A stretch of 64,000 nucleotides of DNA from contig NZ_JACOQK010000001.1 of the NCBI RefSeq assembly GCF_014297275.1, forward strand, positions 186,001 to 250,000. Direction: 5' to 3'. The stretch is from Clostridium facile. GTDB taxonomy: Bacteria; Bacillota; Clostridia; Oscillospirales; Ruminococcaceae. Below the pieces are notes generated by a model that saw only the letters and a list, made by a program, of their open reading frames with translations, was not told the DNA's origin and did no database searches. Each line of letters starts with the position of its first letter. Position 1 is the stretch's first letter. Shown one piece after another: positions 45,461 to 54,723 of this stretch. Made by a program: the position numbers and the translations under genes.

Positions 45461-48400
45461 ATGAAAGGAAGAAAGTTTCGAGCAAAAAAAGTGTTGCCAC
45501 TTTTGATGTGTCTTTCTTTGGCAGCTGCTACTTGTATTACTTCAGTAGGTGCTGTATCCACAGAGTCACAGTCAAATTCTTTCGTAGAAAAAATGAATGG
45601 GCTTTTTCAAAATCCGGCAATGGAATACCGTCCAGAAATACGCTGGTGGTTAGCAGAAGGTTCCCATACAGATGAAACACTAAAAGAATCCATCCAGGAA
45701 TTATATCAGGATGGATATGGAGCCATTGAGTTTGTTACCTTAGATGAATCCGCGTATTTGGATAATGCCACATATGCCTGGGGTTCGGAAGAATGGGTAC
45801 ATGACTCCCACTTAATTGTAGAGGAATGTACCAAACTGGGTATGGGAGTTAGCTTTACCAGCGGAACCCATTGGTCAACAGCCAATTTAACTACGATTAC
45901 ACCGGATGATCCAGCAGCATCCCAGGAATTAGGTTACCGTACTGTTAATTTAACTGCTGGTCAGCAATTTAGTGGCGTCCTTCCCACACCGGAATTAACC
46001 GTAAACGCTACCAAGATGCGTTTAGTCGAAGTAGTAACAGCAAAGAAAACTTCTGTATCAGAAGATGGGAAAACCATCCGCCTGGATCCGGATTCTCTAA
46101 CTGATATCACAGATACTGCTGTACAACAGCTAGATGGAACATGGACAATAGATTATACAGCCCCCATAGATGGAGATTATATTTTATTTTCCTTTTGGCA
46201 GTATGGCACCAGTGAAACCTATAAGCCAGCTTCCACTGGAGAAGCATACACCATTAACTATTTTTCTAGAGAAGGCGCCGATGCTTTAATTGAATATTGG
46301 AATGAAAACGTCCTCACTCCAGATTTACAACAGATGATCCAGGAAAACGGGGATGTATCCCTTTATATGGATTCTTTGGAATTGAGTACCCGCGGTACAA
46401 ATTCTACCGGAAACCTGTGGTGTGATGATTATGAAAAAGAATTTTCTTCTAGAAGGGGTTATGATGTTGGAAAATATCTACCTATCTTCACCCTACAATC
46501 CAATGTTACTTTTATGTCTGAACCTTTATACTCTTATACATTAGAAGGGGAAGAAGACTTATGTAATAAATTGAGGAATGATTTGTATCAAACCAATACT
46601 GAATTGTATATGGAAGAATGTTTGGATGTACTGACAGAATGGCTGCATCGTTTTGGGATGACCTTACGTGCGGAAAATTCCTATGGCTATTTCTTCGAAA
46701 TTTCTCAACCAGTAAAATCATTGGACTATGTGGAAACAGAATCTTTGGAGTTTAATACAGAGCCAGACATGTACCGCTCCCAAGGCGGGGCTGCCCACTT
46801 ATATGGAAAAACTTATTCCAGCGAAACTGGTGCGTTGGGTGGGGAAAACTACTACCGCAACCATGAATACTACCGCCAAATTTTTTATACCCAATTTGCG
46901 GCTGGTATCCAAAGGACCGTATTACATGGCTATTCTTCCGCTTACGGGCCAGAACAAAATTGTTCCTGGCCAGGGTATGAAGGTATGATGCCATTTTTCT
47001 CAGAGCGGTTTAGTAAACGCCAACCAGCCTCTCTGGATTATCCTGAAATCAATCAGCATTTAGCACGTATCCAAACAGCATTGCGTCAAGGTACAGTAAA
47101 AATGGATTTGGGAATTTTAAGGAATGACTACTATATTAACAACGCTTCCGAATTTCAGCGCCCATTTGAGGAAAATTATTTACACAATCACAAGGCATTT
47201 TATTGGCAGGATATGACGTTACAAGATGCGGGATACACTTATGACTATTTTTCACCAATGTTGTTACAAGATGACGAAATCACTTGTACAAACGGACAAA
47301 TCCAGGCAGACGGTGTAGGCTATCAAGGATTGATTGTTTATCAGGAAGAGCTTCCTTATGAATCGGCTCAGGTATTATACCAATGGGCAAAAGATGGCCT
47401 ACCAGTTGTCATTGTCGATGGTGAAACACAGGAAGAAATCCGCAATAATATGATAAAAGTTAATACCAGTGCGGCAATTCAAACACCATTCAACGATGGA
47501 AAAGATGAGCAACTAATCCAGTTAATGGATCAAATTAAACAATTGGACAATGTGGCTGTTGTTAATCAGGCCAAAGATACCTATGAAGCCCTAATGCAAC
47601 TGGGCATCCGTCCACGTGCTGAATATGTAGAATCCAATGATTCTCTACTTAGTGTACTGCATCAAGCAGAGGATGCTAGCTATTTATACGTTTACAACTA
47701 TATGTATGAAGAGGAACAAAACGATATCGGTCAGATTTCTTTGGATGGTATTTATAAACCATATGCTCTGAATACTTGGACGGGAGAAATTACAGAATTA
47801 GCGGAATATTCCTATCAAGGCAACAGGACAATTTTAAATGTAGACCTAGCACCAGGTGACATTACGGTGTTCGTGTTAGATCCAAATAATCAAGGAGAAA
47901 AAACAGTTGTTTCTTCTGAAAACGTGGACAAAGTAACCGTAGAAAATGGAAACACCACCATGTATGTCGCGAATTCTGGCAAAGCTGTATTGAATTACAG
48001 TGATGGAACCAGCTATACAAAAGAAGTATCTGTTCCAGAAGATATCCAATTAGATAACTGGAATCTGGTAGTACAGGATTGGCAGCCTGGTGATAAAATA
48101 ACCCGTACTGAAGACAGAGGTTTTGGATATACAACAACCGAAGTAACTTATGATACCAACAAGGTTGATATCAACGTAGGACAAACAGATCTGATTCCAT
48201 GGAAAGATATCACACAAGTAGGTGGAACCGTATCTGGCGTTGGAAGTTATACTACTACTTTCACCTTACCAGAAAATTGGGATAATTCCCTTTATTCATT
48301 GCAGTTCCAAGCGGATTCCTTTAGTGGTGGAACAGCCGCAATTTTCATAAATGGAAAACAGGTTAACGGAAATATGGATAATTGCACAGCCGACCTTTCT

Positions 48401-48733
48401 GAATTTGCCCAACCTGGCGAAAATACAATTGAAGTTCGGGTAACCAGCAGTTTAAGGAACAGAACGTATGATTTAGGTTATGATGTAAACTGGACGATGT
48501 GGCATCAAACCCCAGAAATTGATTCTTATGGAATGGTGGGAGATACTACTCTAAAGGTATACACAAAAGTAGTAGGACAATCTACTGACCAACCTTCTTC
48601 TGATAATCCGGAAACTCCTTCTACTAATGAATCTACAAATTCACCTCAGACAGGAGATGCTGCTCCAATAATAGGGATCACTGTATTGACAATGGCAAGT
48701 GCAACAATGTTGATCTTCCGTAAAAAGAAATAG
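45461..48733 (+). CDS. Secreted, wall-anchored GH106-like glycosidase
   Basis: A 1090-residue extracellular protein related to the GH106 enzyme at 39989 but without FIVAR repeats. It has a signal peptide (KVLPLLMCLSLAAATCITS). The catalytic part (about 40-850) has YRPEIRWWLAEGSHTDETLK, YGAIEFVTLDE, LYMDSLELST and RTVLHGYSSAYG, matching the SRWW, GVEL, GDSLEL and NILHGF positions of its relative. A jelly-roll-like domain comes next (about 900-1050). The tail SPQTGDAAPI, a hydrophobic helix and RKKK is a wall-sorting signal, the closest in this window to a standard one. It is divergent from an AraC regulator. Rhamnosidase activity is the best guess. Confidence 0.8.
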   Translation: MKGRKFRAKKVLPLLMCLSLAAATCITSVGAVSTESQSNSFVEKMNGLFQNPAMEYRPEIRWWLAEGSHTDETLKESIQELYQDGYGAIEFVTLDESAYLDNATYAWGSEEWVHDSHLIVEECTKLGMGVSFTSGTHWSTANLTTITPDDPAASQELGYRTVNLTAGQQFSGVLPTPELTVNATKMRLVEVVTAKKTSVSEDGKTIRLDPDSLTDITDTAVQQLDGTWTIDYTAPIDGDYILFSFWQYGTSETYKPASTGEAYTINYFSREGADALIEYWNENVLTPDLQQMIQENGDVSLYMDSLELSTRGTNSTGNLWCDDYEKEFSSRRGYDVGKYLPIFTLQSNVTFMSEPLYSYTLEGEEDLCNKLRNDLYQTNTELYMEECLDVLTEWLHRFGMTLRAENSYGYFFEISQPVKSLDYVETESLEFNTEPDMYRSQGGAAHLYGKTYSSETGALGGENYYRNHEYYRQIFYTQFAAGIQRTVLHGYSSAYGPEQNCSWPGYEGMMPFFSERFSKRQPASLDYPEINQHLARIQTALRQGTVKMDLGILRNDYYINNASEFQRPFEENYLHNHKAFYWQDMTLQDAGYTYDYFSPMLLQDDEITCTNGQIQADGVGYQGLIVYQEELPYESAQVLYQWAKDGLPVVIVDGETQEEIRNNMIKVNTSAAIQTPFNDGKDEQLIQLMDQIKQLDNVAVVNQAKDTYEALMQLGIRPRAEYVESNDSLLSVLHQAEDASYLYVYNYMYEEEQNDIGQISLDGIYKPYALNTWTGEITELAEYSYQGNRTILNVDLAPGDITVFVLDPNNQGEKTVVSSENVDKVTVENGNTTMYVANSGKAVLNYSDGTSYTKEVSVPEDIQLDNWNLVVQDWQPGDKITRTEDRGFGYTTTEVTYDTNKVDINVGQTDLIPWKDITQVGGTVSGVGSYTTTFTLPENWDNSLYSLQFQADSFSGGTAAIFINGKQVNGNMDNCTADLSEFAQPGENTIEVRVTSSLRNRTYDLGYDVNWTMWHQTPEIDSYGMVGDTTLKVYTKVVGQSTDQPSSDNPETPSTNESTNSPQTGDAAPIIGITVLTMASATMLIFRKKK

Positions 48734-48750
48734 ATGAATGGTTAGCTATT

Positions 48751-48790
48751 AATAACAGAAGAACCAATTTTGGTTCTTCTGTTATTTGTT
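48751..48790 (+). terminator. Terminator of the GH106-like gene
   Basis: A 16-bp stem AATAACAGAAGAACCA / TGGTTCTTCTGTTATT with loop ATTT, then TGTTTAA. Confidence 0.75.
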
Positions 48791-48811
48791 TAATGTCTTT
48801 AGGCGAAACAA

Positions 48812-49078
48812 AACTCCTGGTAAAACCAGGAGTAAATAAAAAAGTCTTGGAAAAAATAAGAAAATTTTACAGATGGAGAGTGCATTCTGCTTTAGAATTA
48901 AATAAAAGATTTTAGAAAAAGAAATTCGGGGATTTTTTCATACAATATTCATTCTAGACAAGGTGTATGGAATGAAAATCAAAACCAGTAATAGAGCAAG
49001 CGATACGATGGTAGTTTTTCGATATCCCTTATCCATTTGGGATCTGAGCAAACTGCTAGTTTACTAGTGGTTTTGATT
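48812..49078. repeat. Dispersed intergenic repeat, copy B
   Basis: The partner of copy A at 30676-30960 in the same orientation; see that entry for shared blocks. It begins with a hairpin ACTCCTGGTAAAACCAGGAGT and ends with CTAGTTTACTAGTGG. From 49080 to the ddh terminator I see nothing else. Confidence 0.75.
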
Positions 49079-49282
49079 TTTCATTTAGTAATATTATAGT
49101 TTCCAAAATAAATTTTATAGATTCAATAATGCAGTTAAAATAGTAATAAAATTAGTAATTATTATTTATAATAGTAGACCATACACATCAAAAGAAAAGA
49201 TTTTTCAAGGAGATTTCAATAAACGTTCCAATAATTTTAAACATTTTTATGATATTCTTTTTGACTTAAAATTAATATGATA

Positions 49283-49316
49283 AAAAAGACACCTACATTT
49301 TTGTAGGTGTCTTTTT
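49283..49316. terminator. Terminator of ddh
   Basis: AAAAAGACACCTACA / TGTAGGTGTCTTTTT; symmetric, so it can act in both directions. Confidence 0.9.
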
Positions 49317-49333
49317 ACCTAGATGATGAAAAA

Positions 49334-50323
49334 TTACAGCAGTTCTTTTCTTAGTTCTGCTCCAGATTTTGCGGATAAATAAGCAGGTGGTACATCTAAA
49401 ACAGTTTTAGCGCCAGTTACTCCTTCTTGGGACATACGGTAAGCCGCACGCGCATAAGCAACTAAAACACTTCCAGTAAATTCTGGATTGGATTCCAGCT
49501 TTAAGTTATATTCAATAATCTGTTTTGTTTCCTGGTTTGCTCCGGTTTTTCCACTGCGGATGACAAAGCCGCCATGTGGCATACCACTGTGTCTTTCGTT
49601 TAATTCTTCTTGGGAAATAAAATGAACCACAGTATCATAATCGGAAAAATAGTTTGGCATTGTTTTAATTTCTTGCTCAATTTTAGCAGTATCTGCTCCT
49701 GGTTTTGCAACTACAAAACATTCACGCAGATGTTTTTCCCTAGTAGTCAACTCTGGATTGCTACCAGAACGAACTTCTTCTACTGCTTTCTCAATTGGAA
49801 TGGTGTACTGCTTTGCATCTTGAACACCTTCAATTCTACGGATTGCATCAGAGTGTCCTTGGCTTATTCCTTTTCCCCAAAAAGTATAGTCTTTTCCGTT
49901 TGGCAATACAGCACCAGCATACATACGGTTTAATGAGAACAAACCTGGATCCCAACCTACAGAGATAATGCCAACTTTTCCAGCGGCTTTTGCAGTTTGA
50001 TCCATATGTTCAAAATATTCAGGAATTTTTGCGTGGGTATCAAAACTATCAATTGTATGAAACAATTTTACAAATTCAGGACCTTGTTTAGGAAGGTCAG
50101 TAGCGCTGCCACCACAGAGAATCATAACATCGATATCATTTGTCATTTTAGCAGCATCGTCAATATGATAAGCTTTTGTTTCTGGGCGAATTGTTTTTAC
50201 ATCTTGAGGTTGACGACGGGTAAATACACCAACTAGTTCCATATCTGGGTTTTGAGCAATTGCCATTTCGACGCCTTTTCCCAAGTTACCGTAACCAGCG
50301 ATGCCAACTCTAATCTTTGTCAT
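49334..50323 (-). CDS. ddh: Meso-diaminopimelate dehydrogenase
   Basis: A 329-residue NADPH-dependent enzyme converting tetrahydrodipicolinate and ammonia directly to meso-DAP, the one-step branch for lysine and peptidoglycan. The N-terminal VGIAGYGNLGKGVEMAIAQ carries the dinucleotide-binding GxGxxG; DSFDTHAKIPEYFEHMD, VGWDPGLFSLNRMYAGAVLP and HGGFVIRSGKTG are typical of the family. It is monocistronic with a palindrome in its leader. Confidence 0.95.
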   Translation of the reverse strand: MTKIRVGIAGYGNLGKGVEMAIAQNPDMELVGVFTRRQPQDVKTIRPETKAYHIDDAAKMTNDIDVMILCGGSATDLPKQGPEFVKLFHTIDSFDTHAKIPEYFEHMDQTAKAAGKVGIISVGWDPGLFSLNRMYAGAVLPNGKDYTFWGKGISQGHSDAIRRIEGVQDAKQYTIPIEKAVEEVRSGSNPELTTREKHLRECFVVAKPGADTAKIEQEIKTMPNYFSDYDTVVHFISQEELNERHSGMPHGGFVIRSGKTGANQETKQIIEYNLKLESNPEFTGSVLVAYARAAYRMSQEGVTGAKTVLDVPPAYLSAKSGAELRKELL

Positions 50324-50441
50324 AGAAAAACAGCTCCATTCTTTTCAAAATCTACCTTTGCAATTTGCCGGAAATCAATTGGAAACATTCAAAATTCATT
50401 CTAAAGGATTGTATTTGTTTTCCGTTTAAAAAGGATATTTT

Positions 50442-50459
50442 AAGTAAATCAATTTACTT
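50442..50459. promoter_or_regulatory. Palindromic operator candidate in the ddh leader
   Basis: AAGTAAATCAATTTACTT, a perfect inverted repeat, lies just downstream of a minus-strand TATAAT (50473-50468). A repressor here would block ddh transcription. The rest of 50324-50665 holds no gene. Confidence 0.5.
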
Positions 50460-50665
50460 TTTAGTTTATTATAACGCACATTAATCAGGAACGCAAGGGG
50501 GAAAAGCAAAATTTTTATAAAACAAAAATAGGATTTTTCATTTTCTTAATATTTTGCCAATGCATTCTATTTTTAATCATGTTTTGCAAAAAAAGATTTT
50601 TAAACTTGCAGAATTTTTGTTTTTATCAAAAAGAGGACAAGAAAAATAGCATTTTAAAAAGTACT

Positions 50666-51358
50666 TTAAAGGGGCTGTATGGACAAAATATTTCCTTCTG
50701 TAGAAAGGGTAACTACCTTTCCTAAAATTTGTTTTCTAGCTTTTTGCAGTGCTGTTTTTACTGCGTACTCCATTCCACCACAACAAGGTACTTCCATACG
50801 GGTTACGGTGATTTCTTGAATCTCGTTGTGTTGAAAGATTTCCACTAATTTTTCAGAATAATCTACCATATCTAGTTTTGGACATCCAATTAAAGTAATA
50901 GCTCCTTTCATAAATTGTTGGTGAAAATTGGCGTAGGAATAAGCAGTACAATCGGCTGCAATTAAAAGGTGAGATTGATGGAAATAAGGAGCATTGACAG
51001 GAGCAAGTTTAATTTGAACCGGCCATTGGGACAAACAGCTTCCTTCCATTGGAGGGAAAGCTACAGTTTCGTTTTGCAATTGTTTGGATTGGGAGCCTGG
51101 ACATCCGGAATGATTGGCTCGTTTTTTCTGGTTTGCTTTTATAGCTTGTTCGTCATAGGCAGCAGCTTCTCGTTCTTCAAAAGAGATTGCGTTGGTTGGG
51201 CAGGTCGGAAGGCAATCTCCCAATCCGTCACAATAATCATCTCGGAGTAAAACAGCTTTACCATTCACTAAGCCAATAGCGTTTTCATGGCAAGCGGTGA
51301 CACAGGCACCACATCCATTGCATTTTTCTTTATCAATTTTAATAATTTTTCGAACCAT
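50666..51358 (-). CDS. 4Fe-4S ferredoxin-type protein
   Basis: A 230-residue iron-sulfur protein. The first cluster motif is CNGCGACVTACHE (about 14-26). The second is CDGLGDCLPTC, which has Leu at the usual second Cys, a known feature of this family. A C-terminal domain (about 110-230) has further cysteines (CTAYSY, GCPKLD, CCGG). It probably transfers electrons to an unknown partner. It is monocistronic. Confidence 0.85.
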   Translation of the reverse strand: MVRKIIKIDKEKCNGCGACVTACHENAIGLVNGKAVLLRDDYCDGLGDCLPTCPTNAISFEEREAAAYDEQAIKANQKKRANHSGCPGSQSKQLQNETVAFPPMEGSCLSQWPVQIKLAPVNAPYFHQSHLLIAADCTAYSYANFHQQFMKGAITLIGCPKLDMVDYSEKLVEIFQHNEIQEITVTRMEVPCCGGMEYAVKTALQKARKQILGKVVTLSTEGNILSIQPL

Positions 51359-51496
51359 ATTTTATATCCCTTTCTAATTTCTCGTTGATAAGATTAGTTG
51401 AGTTTTTATATACACGGTTTTTGTTGTGCTTATCATTTTTTATAAAATGCTGTTTTTACTGTGGTTTTATTATAAACGATTGTTTGATTAATTTCC

Positions 51497-51510
51497 GTTG
51501 TTAAAACAAC
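51497..51510. promoter_or_regulatory. Possible operator upstream of the ferredoxin gene
   Basis: GTTGTT-AA-AACAAC, an inverted repeat upstream of a minus-strand TATAAT (about 51471-51466). No other feature is visible in 51359-51605. Confidence 0.3.
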
Positions 51511-51605
51511 AAAAATGAAATTTTATCTTTTTTTATTAAAAATATGGATGGTTGGAAAAAAACAATAAAGGCAATAAAAATATGATTTATTTCCTACTCC
51601 TATAT

Positions 51606-51642
51606 AAAAAACAGGCAGCTCATAGGAAACTGCCTGTTTTTT
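51606..51642. terminator. Terminator of the 5'-nucleotidase gene
   Basis: AAAAAACAGGCAG / CTGCCTGTTTTTT with an 11-nt loop; symmetric. Confidence 0.85.
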
Positions 51643-51679
51643 GATTTCTTCTATACTAAAATAAATACTTTAGAAAAAA

Positions 51680-53446
51680 TTATTTTTTCTTTTGTACTGC
51701 TAAAATGCCCAATGCAGAAACGATAAATAAGCTAATAGCGATTGGGAAAGTATCGCCAGTAGCAGGAGAGGAAGTAGATGGAGGAGTAGAAGGGTTGGAT
51801 TCTTGCTTATCTGTATCAGAATTGGTCTGTTTTCCAGTAATATCTATTAGGCTTGCCTGCTGTGCAGCAGCTTCAAATTGTCCTGTTTTGATAAATGCAA
51901 TGAGTGCTTCTTCGCAAGTACCATATTCATATAGGGTAGGGGTACCAACAATTTCTGGATAGTCCTCATCGGAAATGACATAGTTATTGGTAGCAACACG
52001 GTAAGTTTTGGAGAGATCTATGTTTTCTCCTCCAATTTTTGCTTGCACAATACGGCTACCTGCTGGTTTTGTGGTATCGTACTCTACCTGAATTCCCCCA
52101 AATTGCAAGACGCTTCCGCTGTTATCCGGCCATTGATATTGGTATGGATCCTCTCCATTGGCAACCGCTTCTTTTTGTTTGTCGTATACCTGATTACACT
52201 GGATACTTAAATCAATAGAATGTTCCACCATGGATAAAATCTGTTCCCCAGTCAATTCGTGTACTACCAGTAAATTTCCATAAGGGGAGATACTAATGAT
52301 ATCCTGGTAGGTAATTTCCCCATTTGGAATACCGCCACGGATGCCGCCTGCGTTTTCAAACGCAACATCCGCCCCGGTTAAATCCAAATATGCTGCGGTG
52401 ACAATCCTGCCAATTTCCTGTTCCTGTACACGGATTTCCTCCCAGGAATAAAGGTATTCTTTTTGGCTAACACCAATTACCTGTGATAGAATAACATCTT
52501 CCCGCTGCTCAATCGCCTGGATCGCGGCATCAACAGTGGGGTCGGAGAGGGATGTGGTATCTTCGGCGGAAAGAAATGTTTCTGTTGTTTTGGTTTGATC
52601 CACTATTTTTGTTTCAGTATCATAGGTAAGGGACAATACGCCAATATTCTGAAAATAGTATCCAGCCTCTACTACCGGAACATCCTTTCCTTGCTGGTCA
52701 GGATAGGTTTTGTTGATTAAAATATGTTCATGCCCAGCAATGACTGCGTCAATCCCTTGAATGTTGGAAACAAAGCCCTCGCAATCCGCCTGATGGGTCA
52801 TGGCGATAACAATATCGCAGTTTTCGGTTTTGCGCAGGGTTGCCGCAATTTCCGTTGCTTTTGCCGCTTCCTCTGTAAAGGTGATCCCTTCTACGTTGGA
52901 AGATACGGTAGAAGAATAGAACTGGTCATCAATGACTCCAAATACGCCCACTTTTAACATGGTACCATCGTCTGCTTGTACTTCTTTTATCAAATATGGA
53001 GTATCGAAAAACGGTGTTTGCTCCTGTTGGTTTACAACATTGCCAGCGAGGATAGCAAAATCATGTTGTTCGTCTAACTGTTTTAATTGGTCTTTCCCAT
53101 AACTCCAATCGTGGTTTCCTGGTGTCATGGCATCGTAACCTACAGCGTCCATCAATTCGGCGATGCTTTCTCCTTTTTCAATAGTAGCGAAAGCCTGCCC
53201 ATGAAAGGTATCCCCGACGTCTAAAATAAGGTCAGCCTCTTGTTGGTCGATAGCCGCTTTTAATGCGGAAAATCCAATTTGTCCTCTATCTGTTTTGGTG
53301 TAATAACCATGAATGTCATTGGTATGTACTATGCGGATGGTGGCTTCGCTGGAATTGGCGGATTCAGCGGATACTTGGAATTCCATAGTGAACATGCCAA
53401 CGAGAAAAGAAACAACGGTTATCATTGCAATAATGCGTTTTTTCAT
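51680..53446 (-). CDS. Surface 5'-nucleotidase/2',3'-cyclic phosphodiesterase
   Basis: A 588-residue secreted metallophosphoesterase that releases phosphate from extracellular nucleotides. Signal peptide at 1-29 (RIIAMITVVSFLVGMFTM). The catalytic domain has TIRIVHTNDIHGYY (Asp, His), GDTFHGQAFA and GNHDWSYG, and the C-terminal nucleotide-binding domain follows from about 315. The tail is SPATGDTFPI, a hydrophobic helix and QKKK, a wall-sorting signal. A GTG three codons earlier lies inside AGGAGTGG; the ATG at 53446 eight bases after AGGAG is preferred. It is the only non-glycosidase in the window with this tail. Confidence 0.92.
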   Translation of the reverse strand: MKKRIIAMITVVSFLVGMFTMEFQVSAESANSSEATIRIVHTNDIHGYYTKTDRGQIGFSALKAAIDQQEADLILDVGDTFHGQAFATIEKGESIAELMDAVGYDAMTPGNHDWSYGKDQLKQLDEQHDFAILAGNVVNQQEQTPFFDTPYLIKEVQADDGTMLKVGVFGVIDDQFYSSTVSSNVEGITFTEEAAKATEIAATLRKTENCDIVIAMTHQADCEGFVSNIQGIDAVIAGHEHILINKTYPDQQGKDVPVVEAGYYFQNIGVLSLTYDTETKIVDQTKTTETFLSAEDTTSLSDPTVDAAIQAIEQREDVILSQVIGVSQKEYLYSWEEIRVQEQEIGRIVTAAYLDLTGADVAFENAGGIRGGIPNGEITYQDIISISPYGNLLVVHELTGEQILSMVEHSIDLSIQCNQVYDKQKEAVANGEDPYQYQWPDNSGSVLQFGGIQVEYDTTKPAGSRIVQAKIGGENIDLSKTYRVATNNYVISDEDYPEIVGTPTLYEYGTCEEALIAFIKTGQFEAAAQQASLIDITGKQTNSDTDKQESNPSTPPSTSSPATGDTFPIAISLFIVSALGILAVQKKK

Positions 53447-53553
53447 AAACTCCACTCCTATTTAAATACTGTGAAAAACCATAATTCTCATATCAGCAGA
53501 ATTATGCTTCATCTTAGTTTATCATACTATATGAAATATGAAAAATCAAGAAA

Positions 53554-53580
53554 AAAGGTTGCCTTATTAAGGCAACCTTT
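53554..53580. terminator. Terminator of the polyamine operon
   Basis: AAAGGTTGCCTT / AAGGCAACCTTT, then TTT on the minus strand just after the nspC stop. Confidence 0.85.
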
Positions 53581-53586
53581 CGGAGA

Positions 53587-54723
53587 TTAAGATAAACGGT
53601 TTTTGAAATCCTGGTAACCAAATGTTTTTATGAGATGTTCATTTCCGGATTTATCTCGATATACAATAGAAGGCAATGGCATTCCATTGAAAGTATTGGT
53701 CTTTACCATGGTATAAAGCGCCATATCTTCAAATACGATTTTATCCCCTATATTTAATGGAGTATCAAAAGAATAATCACCAATCACATCCCCAGCCAAA
53801 CAAGTGGGACCCGCTAGGCGATAGGTATAAGATTTTTCGTCTGGTTGTCCACTTTGCTGTACAGGGGGACGGTAGGGCATTTCTAAAACATCCGGCATGT
53901 GGCATGCGGCGGAAGTATCTAAAATTGCGATTGAAATCTGATTTTGTACGATTTCTAAAACACTGGATACCAAGAATCCTGCGTTTAATACCACTGCTTC
54001 GCCGGGTTCCAAATAAACCTGAACACCGTAAGTTTTCTGCAAATGCTGTATAATTTTGATTAACCGCTGGATATCATAATCCGAGCGGGTAATATGATGT
54101 CCACCACCCAGGTTAAGCCATTTCATTTGGGAAAGATACTTGCCAAATTTTTGTTCCAGTGCATTTACGGTGATTTCTAAGTCATCTGAGTTCTGCTCGC
54201 ACAAAGTATGGAAATGAAGTCCATCCAATAGAGGAAGGAGAGTTTCATCAAATTGTTCCAATGTGGTACCCAGACGAGAACCAGGGGAACAAGGGTCGTA
54301 GATTGCGTGTCCTTCTTGGGTGGAACATTCCGGATTTAAGCGTAAGCCTACAGATTTACCTGCTTGTTTGGCAATAGCAGCGTATTTTTTAAGCTGGGAA
54401 GGGGAGTTGAATACAATATCATCTACGCACTGTAAAATCTCCTGAAATTCATCTTCCCGATAAGCTGGAGAGAAAATATGGGTTTCTCCGCCAAATTCTT
54501 CTTTTCCCAATTTGGCTTCATATAATCCGCTGGCTGTTGTGCCCGCCAGGTATTGGCGCATCAACGGATACACCGAGAACATGGAAAACGCTTTTTGGGC
54601 TAATAAAATTTTACACCCTGTCTGTTGAGAAACCTGCTTTAAAATCTCCAGGTTATGCAGCAGCAGATTTTCGTCCACTAAAAAGTAAGGGGTACGAATG
54701 GAAGGATTGATTTTATATTCCAT
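53587..54723 (-). CDS. nspC: Carboxynorspermidine/carboxyspermidine decarboxylase
   Basis: A 378-residue fold-III PLP-dependent decarboxylase. It removes CO2 from carboxyspermidine to give spermidine, or from carboxynorspermidine to give norspermidine. The N-terminus TPYFLVDENLLLHNLEILKQ, the PLP-lysine segment ILLAQKAFSMFS (about 39-50), HFHTLCEQN and YLEPGEAVVLN match the NspC family. A related activity on carboxyaminopropylagmatine is possible. Its start overlaps the preceding stop by one base (TAATG). It is the last gene of the operon. Confidence 0.93.
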   Translation of the reverse strand: MEYKINPSIRTPYFLVDENLLLHNLEILKQVSQQTGCKILLAQKAFSMFSVYPLMRQYLAGTTASGLYEAKLGKEEFGGETHIFSPAYREDEFQEILQCVDDIVFNSPSQLKKYAAIAKQAGKSVGLRLNPECSTQEGHAIYDPCSPGSRLGTTLEQFDETLLPLLDGLHFHTLCEQNSDDLEITVNALEQKFGKYLSQMKWLNLGGGHHITRSDYDIQRLIKIIQHLQKTYGVQVYLEPGEAVVLNAGFLVSSVLEIVQNQISIAILDTSAACHMPDVLEMPYRPPVQQSGQPDEKSYTYRLAGPTCLAGDVIGDYSFDTPLNIGDKIVFEDMALYTMVKTNTFNGMPLPSIVYRDKSGNEHLIKTFGYQDFKNRLS

